Translations under genes and position numbers: made by a program | DNA from: Acidobacteriota bacterium | GTDB lineage: Bacteria > Acidobacteriota > Terriglobia > Terriglobales > Acidobacteriaceae | DNA: 64,000 nt | NCBI GenBank assembly: GCA_021793405.1 | Contig: JAJYSV010000003.1 | Span: 85,675 to 149,674 of the forward strand | Direction of reading: 5' to 3' | The notes under the pieces: generated by a model | Seen by the model: only the letters and a program-made list of their open reading frames with translations | Databases searched by the model: none | Told to the model about the DNA's origin: nothing | Shown: positions 37,595 to 45,204 of the stretch, one piece after another | Layout: every line of letters starts with the position of its first letter | Numbering within the stretch: position 1 is the stretch's first letter

Positions 37595-37978
37595 ATGGCC
37601 TTTGTACTGGAGCACCTGGACCACCTCGTTCTAACTGTGGCGAACCTGGACGCAACCATCGACTTCTATACAGAAGTTCTGGGCATGGATGTCGTCACTC
37701 GCGAAGGCCGCAAAGCTCTGGCCTTCGGCATTCAGGAAATCAACCTGCACCAACGTGGCCATGAGTTCAATCCCAAGGCCGCCCATCCCACGCCCGGTTC
37801 CGCTGATCTTTGCTTCCTGACAACGACGCCGTTGGAGCAAGTCATCGCAACCCTGAACGAGCAGAAAGTTCACATTGAAGATGGCCCGGTGGATCGCATG
37901 GGAGCCATCGGGAAACTACGCTCCATTTATCTTCGCGATCCCGACCGCAATCTGGTTGAAATCTCCAACACCGTGTAA
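37595..37978 (+). CDS. VOC-superfamily (glyoxalase/dioxygenase fold) protein
   Basis: A 127-residue single-domain member of the vicinal oxygen chelate superfamily. It shows the two beta-alpha-beta-beta-beta halves: LEHLDHLVLTVANLDATIDF with the first metal His, YTEVLGMDVV, GIQEINLHQ, SADLCFLTTTPLEQVIATL and IYLRDPDRNLVEIS with the last metal Glu. Members include virulence-protein-like dioxygenases, glyoxalases and fosfomycin-resistance enzymes; the sequence does not settle which. Confidence 0.85.
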   Translation: MAFVLEHLDHLVLTVANLDATIDFYTEVLGMDVVTREGRKALAFGIQEINLHQRGHEFNPKAAHPTPGSADLCFLTTTPLEQVIATLNEQKVHIEDGPVDRMGAIGKLRSIYLRDPDRNLVEISNTV

Positions 37979-37994
37979 AACCGCTCATGCAGAC

Positions 37995-38068
37995 CGTCGT
38001 TCAGAGCGCAGTCGAAGGGTTCAGGACGACAGCGCTGGAATTGCCGCCGCGACTTCGCTCAAGACGAC
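37995..38068. repeat. Degenerate inverted GACGAC-type repeat
   Basis: GTCGTTCAGAGCGCAGTCGA at about 37996, followed by GGTTCAGGACGAC and a later CGCTCAAGACGACGG, makes an imperfect inverted structure like the GTCGTCCTGAGCG-type repeats scattered in soil bacteria. It lies between the VOC gene and kdsC. Confidence 0.45.
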
Positions 38069-38100
38069 GGTACTCTCCGCCCTCACGATAAAATCGCATC

Positions 38101-38661
38101 ATGCAACAGAATCCGACTCTGACCTCTGCGTTGCTTGAACGCGCGAAAAAGATTCGTCTCATCCTTATGGATATCGATGGCACGCTGACCGACGGCGGCG
38201 TCTGTCTCATGTCTCTGCCCAACGACGGTAGCGTCGCGGAAATGAAGGTCTTCAACTCGCTCGATGGCCTGGGACTCAAGCTGGCGCACGTCATGGGGAT
38301 CAAAACTGGATTCATCACCGGGCGCAAATCTCCGGCGGTGCGGCAGCGTGCCGAGGAGTGTCTGGTCGACTACGTGTATCTTGGCCAGGCAAAAAAAATG
38401 GCTGCGTTTGAGGAGTGCATGCAGAAGGCCGGAGTGACAGAAGACGAAGTTGCCTATCTCGGCGACGATCTGCCGGACATGCCGGTGTCCCAGCGTGCCG
38501 GACTGGCCGTCGCGGTTGCGAACGCCGCTCCGGAGCTGAAAGGGGTCTGCCACTACGTTACCCGCGCGGATGGCGGCAAAGGAGCAGCGAGGGAACTGGT
38601 CGAGCTGATCCTGAAGGCGCAGGGAAGATGGGAAGAAGCGATTCCACAAGCGCTCGCGTAG
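38101..38661 (+). CDS. kdsC: 3-deoxy-D-manno-octulosonate 8-phosphate phosphatase, KdsC family
   Basis: A 186-residue HAD phosphatase of the small, cap-less C0 type that frees KDO from KDO-8-phosphate in LPS core synthesis. The nucleophile and acid are Asp24 and Asp26 (LILMDIDGTLTDGGV). GLGLKLAHVMGIKTGFITGR, YVYLGQAKKMAAFEE and VAYLGDDLPDMPV with the metal aspartates complete the set. A GT9 heptosyltransferase-like gene, also of LPS type, follows on the other strand. The stop codon TAG (38659-38661) is formed by the left end of an inverted-repeat element, so the last residues may not be original. Confidence 0.88.
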   Translation: MQQNPTLTSALLERAKKIRLILMDIDGTLTDGGVCLMSLPNDGSVAEMKVFNSLDGLGLKLAHVMGIKTGFITGRKSPAVRQRAEECLVDYVYLGQAKKMAAFEECMQKAGVTEDEVAYLGDDLPDMPVSQRAGLAVAVANAAPELKGVCHYVTRADGGKGAARELVELILKAQGRWEEAIPQALA

Positions 38662-38775
38662 AGCATTTTCACTATTGGTGTAGACCGAAGCGGCGATGTT
38701 GGCGCAGCTTTTCCGTCAAGAAAAGCTGCTCTTACTTGAACGTCGAGAGTTCACAGTAATAGTGAAAATGCTCTA
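38659..38775. mobile_element. MITE-like element with 18-base perfect terminal inverted repeats
   Basis: Left end TAGAGCATTTTCACTATT (38659-38676), right end its exact reverse complement (38758-38775), total 117 bases, no gene inside. TA is at both outer ends, as expected for elements mobilised by IS630/Tc1-type transposases with TA duplication; this is inference. The middle holds a 10-base perfect hairpin (38704-38729). Confidence 0.8.
38704..38729. terminator. Hairpin inside the MITE-like element
   Basis: GCAGCTTTTC, loop CGTCAA, GAAAAGCTGC: a perfect 10-base stem. Read on either strand it could end transcription of kdsC or of the convergent GT9 gene, though the flanking T runs are weak. 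Confidence 0.45.
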
Positions 38776-38832
38776 ACCCGGAAAATGGTCAGACTTCCCG
38801 TGGGATAGGACTTCCGCTCGACAAAAAGCAGA

Positions 38833-39927
38833 TCATTGCGAGCCAATGACAATGCTGCGCGCTAATGAGATGCGCGCCAATACGCGGTGGACCGCTCCCA
38901 GGACCTCGGCTGGAAGAATCGACGTCAGACATTTTTTCTTTTGTTCGATGCATGTCTCCAGGTCGCAACCCCAGCAGTCGGTGCGGTGGTAGATGACTTC
39001 ATGCTGGCTGCCGAATGGGAACCAGGTGCGAGGCCGATTCCGCGCAGAGAAGACAGGGACGCATGGGGTGCCGACGGCGGCGGCCAAATGCATCGGACCG
39101 CTATCGTGGCCCAGGAAGAGCCTGGCGCGCACCAGCACGGCGGCGGACTCGCGCGGAGCGAGTCGCCCGCACAAATTGACGGAGCGGCCAGCCCAGGCGT
39201 CGGCCGCGGATTTGCTCACCGAGGATTCTTCGTTCGCTCCGATCAGCACCAGACCGAATTGCGGCAGTTCCGCCGCCAGAATATCCAGCACTCTGCGCCA
39301 ATTTTCCTGGCCCCAGTCCTTGGCCTGCACCTTGGTACCGACGCTGCACGCCAATAGCGGCCGGCCCTGCACAGGCTCCAATACTTCAGCTGCGCGCCGA
39401 TGCTCGTCCAGCGTCAGGCCAAGATCCCAATTTGCAGCGTCGTCGAGATCAATTTCCCCCAGGCCGCGCATCAAGCGGGCAAGCCGGGCCGCTTCCGGTT
39501 CATACGATTCGGTCTCCGCGTCCAGCCGATTGGTGCGGGCATCGCGCGCAAGCGGCAGTCCGACGATTTGAGGAATGCTGCAGAGACGGAAGAATGCGGC
39601 GTCGCGCAGCACCTCGCCAGCCATGCGGCGTGGCGTCAGATAGACCAGTACCTGGGCGCGGTAGGCGCGAATCTGTCGTTGCAGCGTAATCAGTTCGCCC
39701 AGACTGCGCGTGGCGACGGGATAGCGCATGAAGCTATGGACCAGGCCGGAGCCTTCCAGCACGGAAAATGCGCCCGGGGCCTTGCTGTGCACGGGAATGT
39801 TGGTTAGCAGGCAGCGCTCGGCGTTGGGATAGGCGCGCGCAACCTGATGGAAGCAGGGCAGCGCCACCACCGTGTCGCCCAGGCTGCCCAGCCGATAAAT
39901 CAGGACGCGTTCGATACCATTCTGCAT
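38833..39927 (-). CDS. Glycosyltransferase family 9 (heptosyltransferase-like)
   Basis: A 364-residue GT-B enzyme of the ADP-heptose:LPS heptosyltransferase family. N terminus: VLIYRLGSLGDTVVALPCFH, the usual acceptor-site entry. C-terminal nucleotide-sugar domain: LLACSVGTKVQAKDWGQENW, FGLVLIGANEE, SVNLCGRLAPRESAAVLVRA and LGHDSGPMHLAAAVGTPCVP. Cysteines cluster near the end (DCWGCDLETCIEQKKKC), possibly a metal site or an added structural element. It probably adds a sugar to lipopolysaccharide or a related glycan; the sugar is unknown. Confidence 0.88.
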   Translation of the reverse strand: MQNGIERVLIYRLGSLGDTVVALPCFHQVARAYPNAERCLLTNIPVHSKAPGAFSVLEGSGLVHSFMRYPVATRSLGELITLQRQIRAYRAQVLVYLTPRRMAGEVLRDAAFFRLCSIPQIVGLPLARDARTNRLDAETESYEPEAARLARLMRGLGEIDLDDAANWDLGLTLDEHRRAAEVLEPVQGRPLLACSVGTKVQAKDWGQENWRRVLDILAAELPQFGLVLIGANEESSVSKSAADAWAGRSVNLCGRLAPRESAAVLVRARLFLGHDSGPMHLAAAVGTPCVPVFSARNRPRTWFPFGSQHEVIYHRTDCWGCDLETCIEQKKKCLTSILPAEVLGAVHRVLARISLARSIVIGSQ

Positions 39928-40169
39928 ACGCGGGGAGCAGAATTCCTAAATTCGATGTCGAAGTAGCCGTCTGTGCGCGGCTTCTTGTTACGAGAAACGG
40001 CTCAGGATTCCACCGCAGGACCAGCGTGATCGAAAATTCGCTCTACGTACATTTAGTCCAATGCTACTGCGCGACGGCTGGCGAAAAAAGATCAATTTCT
40101 CGTTTGGATGCAAAAGGTTCACTCCCGTATACTCCAACCTGCCGCAATCCGGTCGTCTATAATCAAGGC

Positions 40170-40655
40170 ATGTCGATTGTGCGCGATATCGCAGCCGTTG
40201 CCAAAGGGATGAGCGTCACCTTTGGGGAAATCTTCCAGCCGACCGAGGTGGAGAACTACCCTGATGGTCCCGGACCGATGCGCGGCGCGAAGTTCGAAGA
40301 GCGGTACCGGGGCCGGCATGTTCTGCAACGCGATGAAAACGGGCTGGAAAAATGCGTGGCATGTTTTCTGTGCGCCGCCGCGTGTCCCTCGAACTGCATT
40401 CACATCGAGGCTGCCGAGAATACAGCCGAGCAACGGATTTCCAGCGCCGAGCGATACGCCAAGGTTTATAACATCGACTATAACCGCTGCATCTTTTGCG
40501 GATATTGCGTCGAGGCCTGCCCCACCGACGCCATTACCCATGGACACGGTTTTGAATCCTCTTCGTTCAACACCACCACGTTGGTGATGCGCAAAGAGGA
40601 CCTTCTGGCTCCGATGCCGGGCTCCCCGGCCAAGCTAGATTCTTCCACTCGATAA
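40170..40655 (+). CDS. nuoI: NADH-quinone oxidoreductase subunit I (NuoI-like), isolated from other nuo genes
   Basis: A 161-residue ferredoxin-like subunit that holds clusters N6a and N6b of complex I. The two [4Fe-4S] motifs are CVACFLCAAACPSNCIHIEA and CIFCGYCVEACPTDAIT. MSVTFGEIFQPTEVENYPD and RYRGRHVLQRDENGLEKC are the typical N-terminal parts. The ATG at 40170 is chosen over the longer frame, whose upstream part overlaps the divergent GT9 gene. No other complex I gene is in the window; the next gene, metH, is 85 bases on and unrelated. Confidence 0.9.
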   Translation: MSIVRDIAAVAKGMSVTFGEIFQPTEVENYPDGPGPMRGAKFEERYRGRHVLQRDENGLEKCVACFLCAAACPSNCIHIEAAENTAEQRISSAERYAKVYNIDYNRCIFCGYCVEACPTDAITHGHGFESSSFNTTTLVMRKEDLLAPMPGSPAKLDSSTR

Positions 40656-40740
40656 CTGAAATACACGCAGTCGTTAACATAGAGCCGGGTGCCTCAGGTC
40701 TCGTCCTTGAGATCTGGGTGTGTACGCTGTTAGGAGTCCA

Positions 40741-43700
40741 ATGCAAAACTTTCTAGAGGTTTTACGAGATCGAGTGATCGTCTACGACGGCGCCATGGGC
40801 ACCAGTATTCAAAAGCATGCCCTGACCGTCGACGATTATTGGAACAAGGAAGGCTGCAATGAGCTGCTCGTGCTCAGCCGGCCCGATGTGATTCGGGGCA
40901 TTCATGCCAGCTTTTTGGAAGTAGGCTGCGACGTCATCGAGACGGACACGTTTGGTTCCTCGCGCATTGTGCTGGCGGAGTATCAGCTCGAAGATAAGAC
41001 GCGCGAATTGAATATTGTTGCCGCGCAGCTGGCAAAAGAAATCGCCGCGCAATATTCAACGCCGCTAAAGCCGCGTTTCGTCGCCGGTTCCATCGGACCC
41101 ACGACCAAGCTGCCGTCGCTCGGGCACATTAGCTACGATGCCATGGCGGAAGCGTATCGCGAGCAGATTGAATCGCTCATCGAGGGCGGCGTGGACATTC
41201 TGCTGATCGAGACTTGCCAGGATTTATTGCAGGGCAAGATCGCGCTGGCCGCCTGCGAAGATGCGATGCGTTCCACTGGCAAGCGTCTGCCGGTGCAAAT
41301 GCAGGTGACGCTGGAGGCAACGGGAACGATGCTGCTGGGCAGTGAAATCGGCGCGGCCTTGGCTGTACTGGAATGCTTTCAGCCGGACGTCATTGGCCTG
41401 AACTGTGCCACCGGCCCGCGCGAGATGAACGATGCCGTGCGCTTCCTTTGCCAGAACGCGACCCGGCCTGTCAGCGTGCTGCCGAATGCAGGCCTGCCGC
41501 AGAATGTTGGCGGCCATGCTGTGTATGCGCTCACTCCAGAAGAGCTGGCGCGTTATCACAAGCAGTTCGTCGAGGAATATGGCGTGCGCGTTGTGGGTGG
41601 ATGTTGCGGCACAACGCCGGAGCATCTGCGCGCAGTGGTGGAAGCCGTGGAACATGCAACGCCGGCTGCTATCCATGCGGTGCCGCAAAGCGTCGCGGCC
41701 AGCGCCTTCTCGGCCATTCCGCTGGAGATTGACGGGCAGCCCGTGGTCGTTGCCGAGGAGATGAACACGACCACGCGCAGCCCTGTATTTCGCGACATGG
41801 TTCGCTCCGGCGATTACGATGGGATCCTTGCGCTTGCGAAGCGCCTGGCCGTGGAAGGCTCGCAAATGCTGGACATTTGTTGCGCGATCGTGGGCGAAGA
41901 CGAGAAGGCGTACATGAACGGCGTGATGGAAAAGATCGCGACACGCGTGCCCGCGCCGGTGCTGGTCGACTCCACGGAAGCCGACGTCATCGAAGAAGCC
42001 TTGAAGCGTATTCCGGGCAAGCCGTTGATAAATTCCATCAATCTCGAAGATGGCGAAAAGCGCACGTCGAAAGTGTTGCCAATGGCTCGCCGCTATGGCG
42101 CGGCGGTGATTGCATTGACCATCGATGAGGATGGAATGGCGCTCACGGCACAGAAGAAAGTAGCGGTTGCGCAGCGCATTTTTGAACTGGCGACGAAGAA
42201 ATATGGAATGCGCGCGCAGGATCTAATCTTCGACCCGCTGACGCTGCCGATTTCAACCGGGCAGGAGGACTATCGAACGGCCGGCATGGAGACGCTGGAA
42301 GCCGTGCGCCTGTTGAAGCAGGATCTTCCCGAATGCAAAACGATTCTCGGCGTCAGCAATATTTCTTTCGGATTGTCGACCTATTCGCGGCGAGTATTGA
42401 ACAGCGTGTTCTTGAAAGAGGCTGTTGATCGCGGGCTCGACATGGCCATCGTGAATTACTCAAAGATTTATCCGCTCTACAAAATTCCAGAGAAGGAAGT
42501 GGAACTGGCGCGCAAGCTGATCTTTCGCGATACGTCAGGCGGCGATCCGTTGCAGATATTCATGGCCTACTTTGCGAACCTGCAGAAAGACCCCAACGCA
42601 GAGCCAGAGGCGGAGGCGGCCGAAGCGCTTACGGTTGAAGATAAGTTAAAGCAATTGATCATCCGTGGAGAACGCAGCGTTGGCACGGGCGCCGACAAGC
42701 AGTCACTCGAAAATCTGCTGGAGGTGGCGCTCGAAGTTCATACGCCATTGCAGTTGATCAATACCGTACTGCTGGATGGAATGAAGACTGTGGGCGAACT
42801 GTTTGGCGCGCGCAAAATGCAGCTGCCATCGGTGCTCGATTCGGCATCGGTGATGAAAGCCGCGGTCGCGTATCTTGAGCCGAAGATGGAACGAGTGGAA
42901 GGCTCGCAGCGGGGAACCATTGTGCTGGCTACGGTGAAAGGGGATGTGCACGACATCGGCAAGAATCTGGTGGACATTATCCTTTCGAACAACGGCTACA
43001 AGGTGGTCAATCTTGGCATTAAACAGCCCTCGGACGTAATCATCCAGGCGGCGCATCAGCACAAGGCGGATGCCATCGGCCTGAGCGGACTGCTGGTCAA
43101 GAGCACGCTGGAAATGAAGTATGTGATTCAGGATTTGCAGCATCTGAAAAGCGACATCCCTGTGATCTGCGGCGGCGCTGCGCTGACGCGGAAATATGTC
43201 GAAGACGATTTGCGCAAGGAATATGGCGGCCCGGTGTATTACGCGGAAGATGCTTTCGCGGGCCTGCATGTCATCGGCGATTTGACTGCGGAAGACTCTG
43301 CTGTGCGCGCGGAACGCATCGAGGACGGGCGAACCGTCCGGCTGTTCGAGCGGAAAAATCTTTTGCCGGAAGAGCAGCCAGGACCTCAGCCGCCCGTATC
43401 TACGAAGCGGTCGCATGTGATTCAAGATGCGCCGGACATCCCACAGCCGCCATTTTACGGAGTGCGGGTTAAGAAAGACTTTTCGCTCGACACGGTATTC
43501 AAGTACATCAACGAGACGGCCTTATTTAAGAATCAATGGCAACTGAAGACCGCTTCCGCGACGGACTATGTCCGGCTGGTGAACGAAAAGTATCGACCGA
43601 TATTGCATGAGATGATTACCGAGGCGAAACAGACTGGCTGGTTGGAGCCGAAAGTCGTCTATGGCTATTTCCCGTGCAACAGCGATGGCAACGACGTGGT

Positions 43701-44244
43701 TGTATATACGCCGGAGACGACAAGGCCCGGAAATACGAAACAGGAACAGTTACGTATTTCCTTTCCGCGGCAACGAGAAGGCCGCCAGCTTTCCATCGCG
43801 GACTTCTTCCTGCCGAAGGAATCCGAGCGACTCGATGTCATTGGCTTCTCCGTGGTGACGGTGGGGCAGCGCGCCAGCGATCTGACGAAGGAGTTATTCG
43901 AGCGCGGAGATTTCACCAAGTATCTCTACACGCATGGGATGAGCGTCGAAACCGCGGAAGCGTTGGCGGAGTACATGCATAAACTCATGCGCGAAGAGCT
44001 TGGCATCGGTGGCGAAGATTCGAGCGAGGTGAAGGATTTGTTCCATCAAAAGTATCGCGGCTCGCGATATTCCTTCGGATATCCCGCATGTCCGAACCTG
44101 GAAGACCAGGTGAAGATTTTCGCACTGCTGCACCCGGAGGAAAACATAGGCGTGCGGTTGACGGAGAGCTATCATCTGGAGCCGGAGCAGAGCACGGACG
44201 CCATCATCGTGCATCATCCGCAGGCCAAGTATTTTGTGATCTAG
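40741..44244 (+). CDS. metH: Cobalamin-dependent methionine synthase
   Basis: MetH transfers a methyl group from 5-methyltetrahydrofolate to homocysteine through cobalamin. The 1167-residue protein is full length with all modules in order: homocysteine/zinc domain (about 1-320; GLNCATGPREM and GGCCGTTPEHL give the zinc cysteines), pterin-binding domain (about 340-620), the cap, the B12 domain (about 730-860; GDVHDIGKNLVDI with the cobalt-ligating His) and the SAM-dependent reactivation domain (about 900-1167; RYSFGYPACPNLEDQ). The ATG at 40741 follows TTAGGAG, so a further ATG at 40720 is not needed. I see no cobalamin or SAM riboswitch in the 85 bases before it. Confidence 0.97.
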   Translation: MQNFLEVLRDRVIVYDGAMGTSIQKHALTVDDYWNKEGCNELLVLSRPDVIRGIHASFLEVGCDVIETDTFGSSRIVLAEYQLEDKTRELNIVAAQLAKEIAAQYSTPLKPRFVAGSIGPTTKLPSLGHISYDAMAEAYREQIESLIEGGVDILLIETCQDLLQGKIALAACEDAMRSTGKRLPVQMQVTLEATGTMLLGSEIGAALAVLECFQPDVIGLNCATGPREMNDAVRFLCQNATRPVSVLPNAGLPQNVGGHAVYALTPEELARYHKQFVEEYGVRVVGGCCGTTPEHLRAVVEAVEHATPAAIHAVPQSVAASAFSAIPLEIDGQPVVVAEEMNTTTRSPVFRDMVRSGDYDGILALAKRLAVEGSQMLDICCAIVGEDEKAYMNGVMEKIATRVPAPVLVDSTEADVIEEALKRIPGKPLINSINLEDGEKRTSKVLPMARRYGAAVIALTIDEDGMALTAQKKVAVAQRIFELATKKYGMRAQDLIFDPLTLPISTGQEDYRTAGMETLEAVRLLKQDLPECKTILGVSNISFGLSTYSRRVLNSVFLKEAVDRGLDMAIVNYSKIYPLYKIPEKEVELARKLIFRDTSGGDPLQIFMAYFANLQKDPNAEPEAEAAEALTVEDKLKQLIIRGERSVGTGADKQSLENLLEVALEVHTPLQLINTVLLDGMKTVGELFGARKMQLPSVLDSASVMKAAVAYLEPKMERVEGSQRGTIVLATVKGDVHDIGKNLVDIILSNNGYKVVNLGIKQPSDVIIQAAHQHKADAIGLSGLLVKSTLEMKYVIQDLQHLKSDIPVICGGAALTRKYVEDDLRKEYGGPVYYAEDAFAGLHVIGDLTAEDSAVRAERIEDGRTVRLFERKNLLPEEQPGPQPPVSTKRSHVIQDAPDIPQPPFYGVRVKKDFSLDTVFKYINETALFKNQWQLKTASATDYVRLVNEKYRPILHEMITEAKQTGWLEPKVVYGYFPCNSDGNDVVVYTPETTRPGNTKQEQLRISFPRQREGRQLSIADFFLPKESERLDVIGFSVVTVGQRASDLTKELFERGDFTKYLYTHGMSVETAEALAEYMHKLMREELGIGGEDSSEVKDLFHQKYRGSRYSFGYPACPNLEDQVKIFALLHPEENIGVRLTESYHLEPEQSTDAIIVHHPQAKYFVI

Positions 44245-44269
44245 GCTGGCAGCGGAGCACGTAAACAAT

Positions 44270-44318
44270 GGTTGCTAAGGCAACCAAAATGCGCGTTATA
44301 GTTGCTAAGGCAACTATA
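44270..44318. terminator. Two related hairpins after metH
   Basis: GGTTGC-TAAG-GCAACC (44270-44285) and TATAGTTGC-TAAG-GCAACTATA (44297-44318) share loop and inner arms. The second is followed by TTTTCC and is the better terminator. A third perfect palindrome, GCCCGTTGCAACGGGC, follows at 44347-44362 and reuses the GTTGC/GCAAC arms. Confidence 0.6.
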
Positions 44319-44428
44319 TTTTCCTGGGACTGAGGCCGGGTGAAATGCCCGTTGCAACGGGCAATTGCACATTGATTCGATCTGGACGCGAATACTTGGT
44401 ATAGAGTCCTTTCCTCCAAGGAGTATTC

Positions 44429-44905
44429 GTGTCCATTCAAACCTTATTTCTGGCGCGGGCGTATCGAGCCGCGCAGTCCGCGCACCACATTTTTCCTGCG
44501 TATGCCGCTTGCGAAGCCGCATTGGAGTCGGGGTGGGGTCGCTCCCATCTTGCGGTGGAGGCGAATAATTTGTTCGGCCAAAAGCAAAGCCACCCACCGC
44601 TGACAGGCACAGAGACCATCACTATGCCTACGCGGGAATATCTGCATGATCACTGGATGACGGTGTCGGCGAACTGGACAAAGTTTTCCGACTGGAGCGC
44701 GTGTTTTCGGGCGCGTATGGCGCTGCTGGAACGACTGAGCCGCGCGTATCCGCACTATGAGGTGGCACTGAAAGCGACCAGCGGTGAGCAGTACGTGGCC
44801 GCAGTGTCGCAGAGCTGGTCCACCGATCCGGCGCGCGCGGGCAAGGTCCTTGCGGTTTACGATGCGCACGCAACGGCGTTCCAGGACACGCAGCGAGCGG
44901 CGTAA
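44429..44905 (+). CDS. Glucosaminidase-domain peptidoglycan hydrolase (GH73/FlgJ-like)
   Basis: A 158-residue protein of the N-acetylglucosaminidase (GH73) type, as in FlgJ C-termini and phage lysins. The catalytic glutamate is in ACEAALESGWGRSHLAVEA; NNLFGQK, REYLHDHWMTVSANWTKFSD and a C-terminal YVAAVSQSWSTDP are further family parts. The GTG start has AAGGAG about 5 bases upstream. There is no signal peptide, so release would need another route: a flagellar channel, a phage holin or lysis. No phage or flagellar genes are adjacent. Confidence 0.82.
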   Translation: MSIQTLFLARAYRAAQSAHHIFPAYAACEAALESGWGRSHLAVEANNLFGQKQSHPPLTGTETITMPTREYLHDHWMTVSANWTKFSDWSACFRARMALLERLSRAYPHYEVALKATSGEQYVAAVSQSWSTDPARAGKVLAVYDAHATAFQDTQRAA

Positions 44906-44940
44906 TCGGGGCGGGATTTGGAGCGGTTTCATCGGTAGGG

Positions 44941-45023
44941 TACAAAGCTTGTGGCAGGGGCTGAAGCCCGCAAGCTTTTCGCTGCGATTGCGGCACGACT
45001 GAAGTCGTGCCCTGATACAAAGC
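44941..45023. repeat. BIME-like pair of hairpins between 8-base direct repeats
   Basis: GGGCT-GA-AGCCC (44958-44969) and GGCACGACT-GA-AGTCGTGCC (44992-45011, perfect 9-base arms) stand between two copies of TACAAAGC (44941-44948 and 45016-45023). Both hairpins turn on the same CTGAAG. Elements of this look are common in acidobacterial intergenic regions. Confidence 0.75.
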
Positions 45024-45204
45024 CGGGATGGGTTGTGGGGTATCGCCGTAACGCAGGCGAGACCCGACCCATTCGAGGGGCCAGCCATCATAAAGCCTCC
45101 GGCACTGCCGGGGGATACTTATTTAATTTGCATTCGCGGTTCGCCTTGGAAACCAGATACATCCAATCTTCGGTATTCTTGTCTCTAAGAAAGTAGAGAA
45201 AAGG
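45024..45204. other. Rest of the gap before the phosphohexomutase gene
   Basis: No gene. A hairpin CCTCCGGC-ACT-GCCGGGGG (45096-45114, one T-G pair) is present, followed by an A+T-richer stretch that probably holds the promoter of the next gene. The AAAAGG before 45205 is its ribosome site. Confidence 0.5.

Noticed and set aside
40656..40740. A cobalamin or SAM riboswitch before metH
   Set aside because: The leader is too short and no B12 box is visible.
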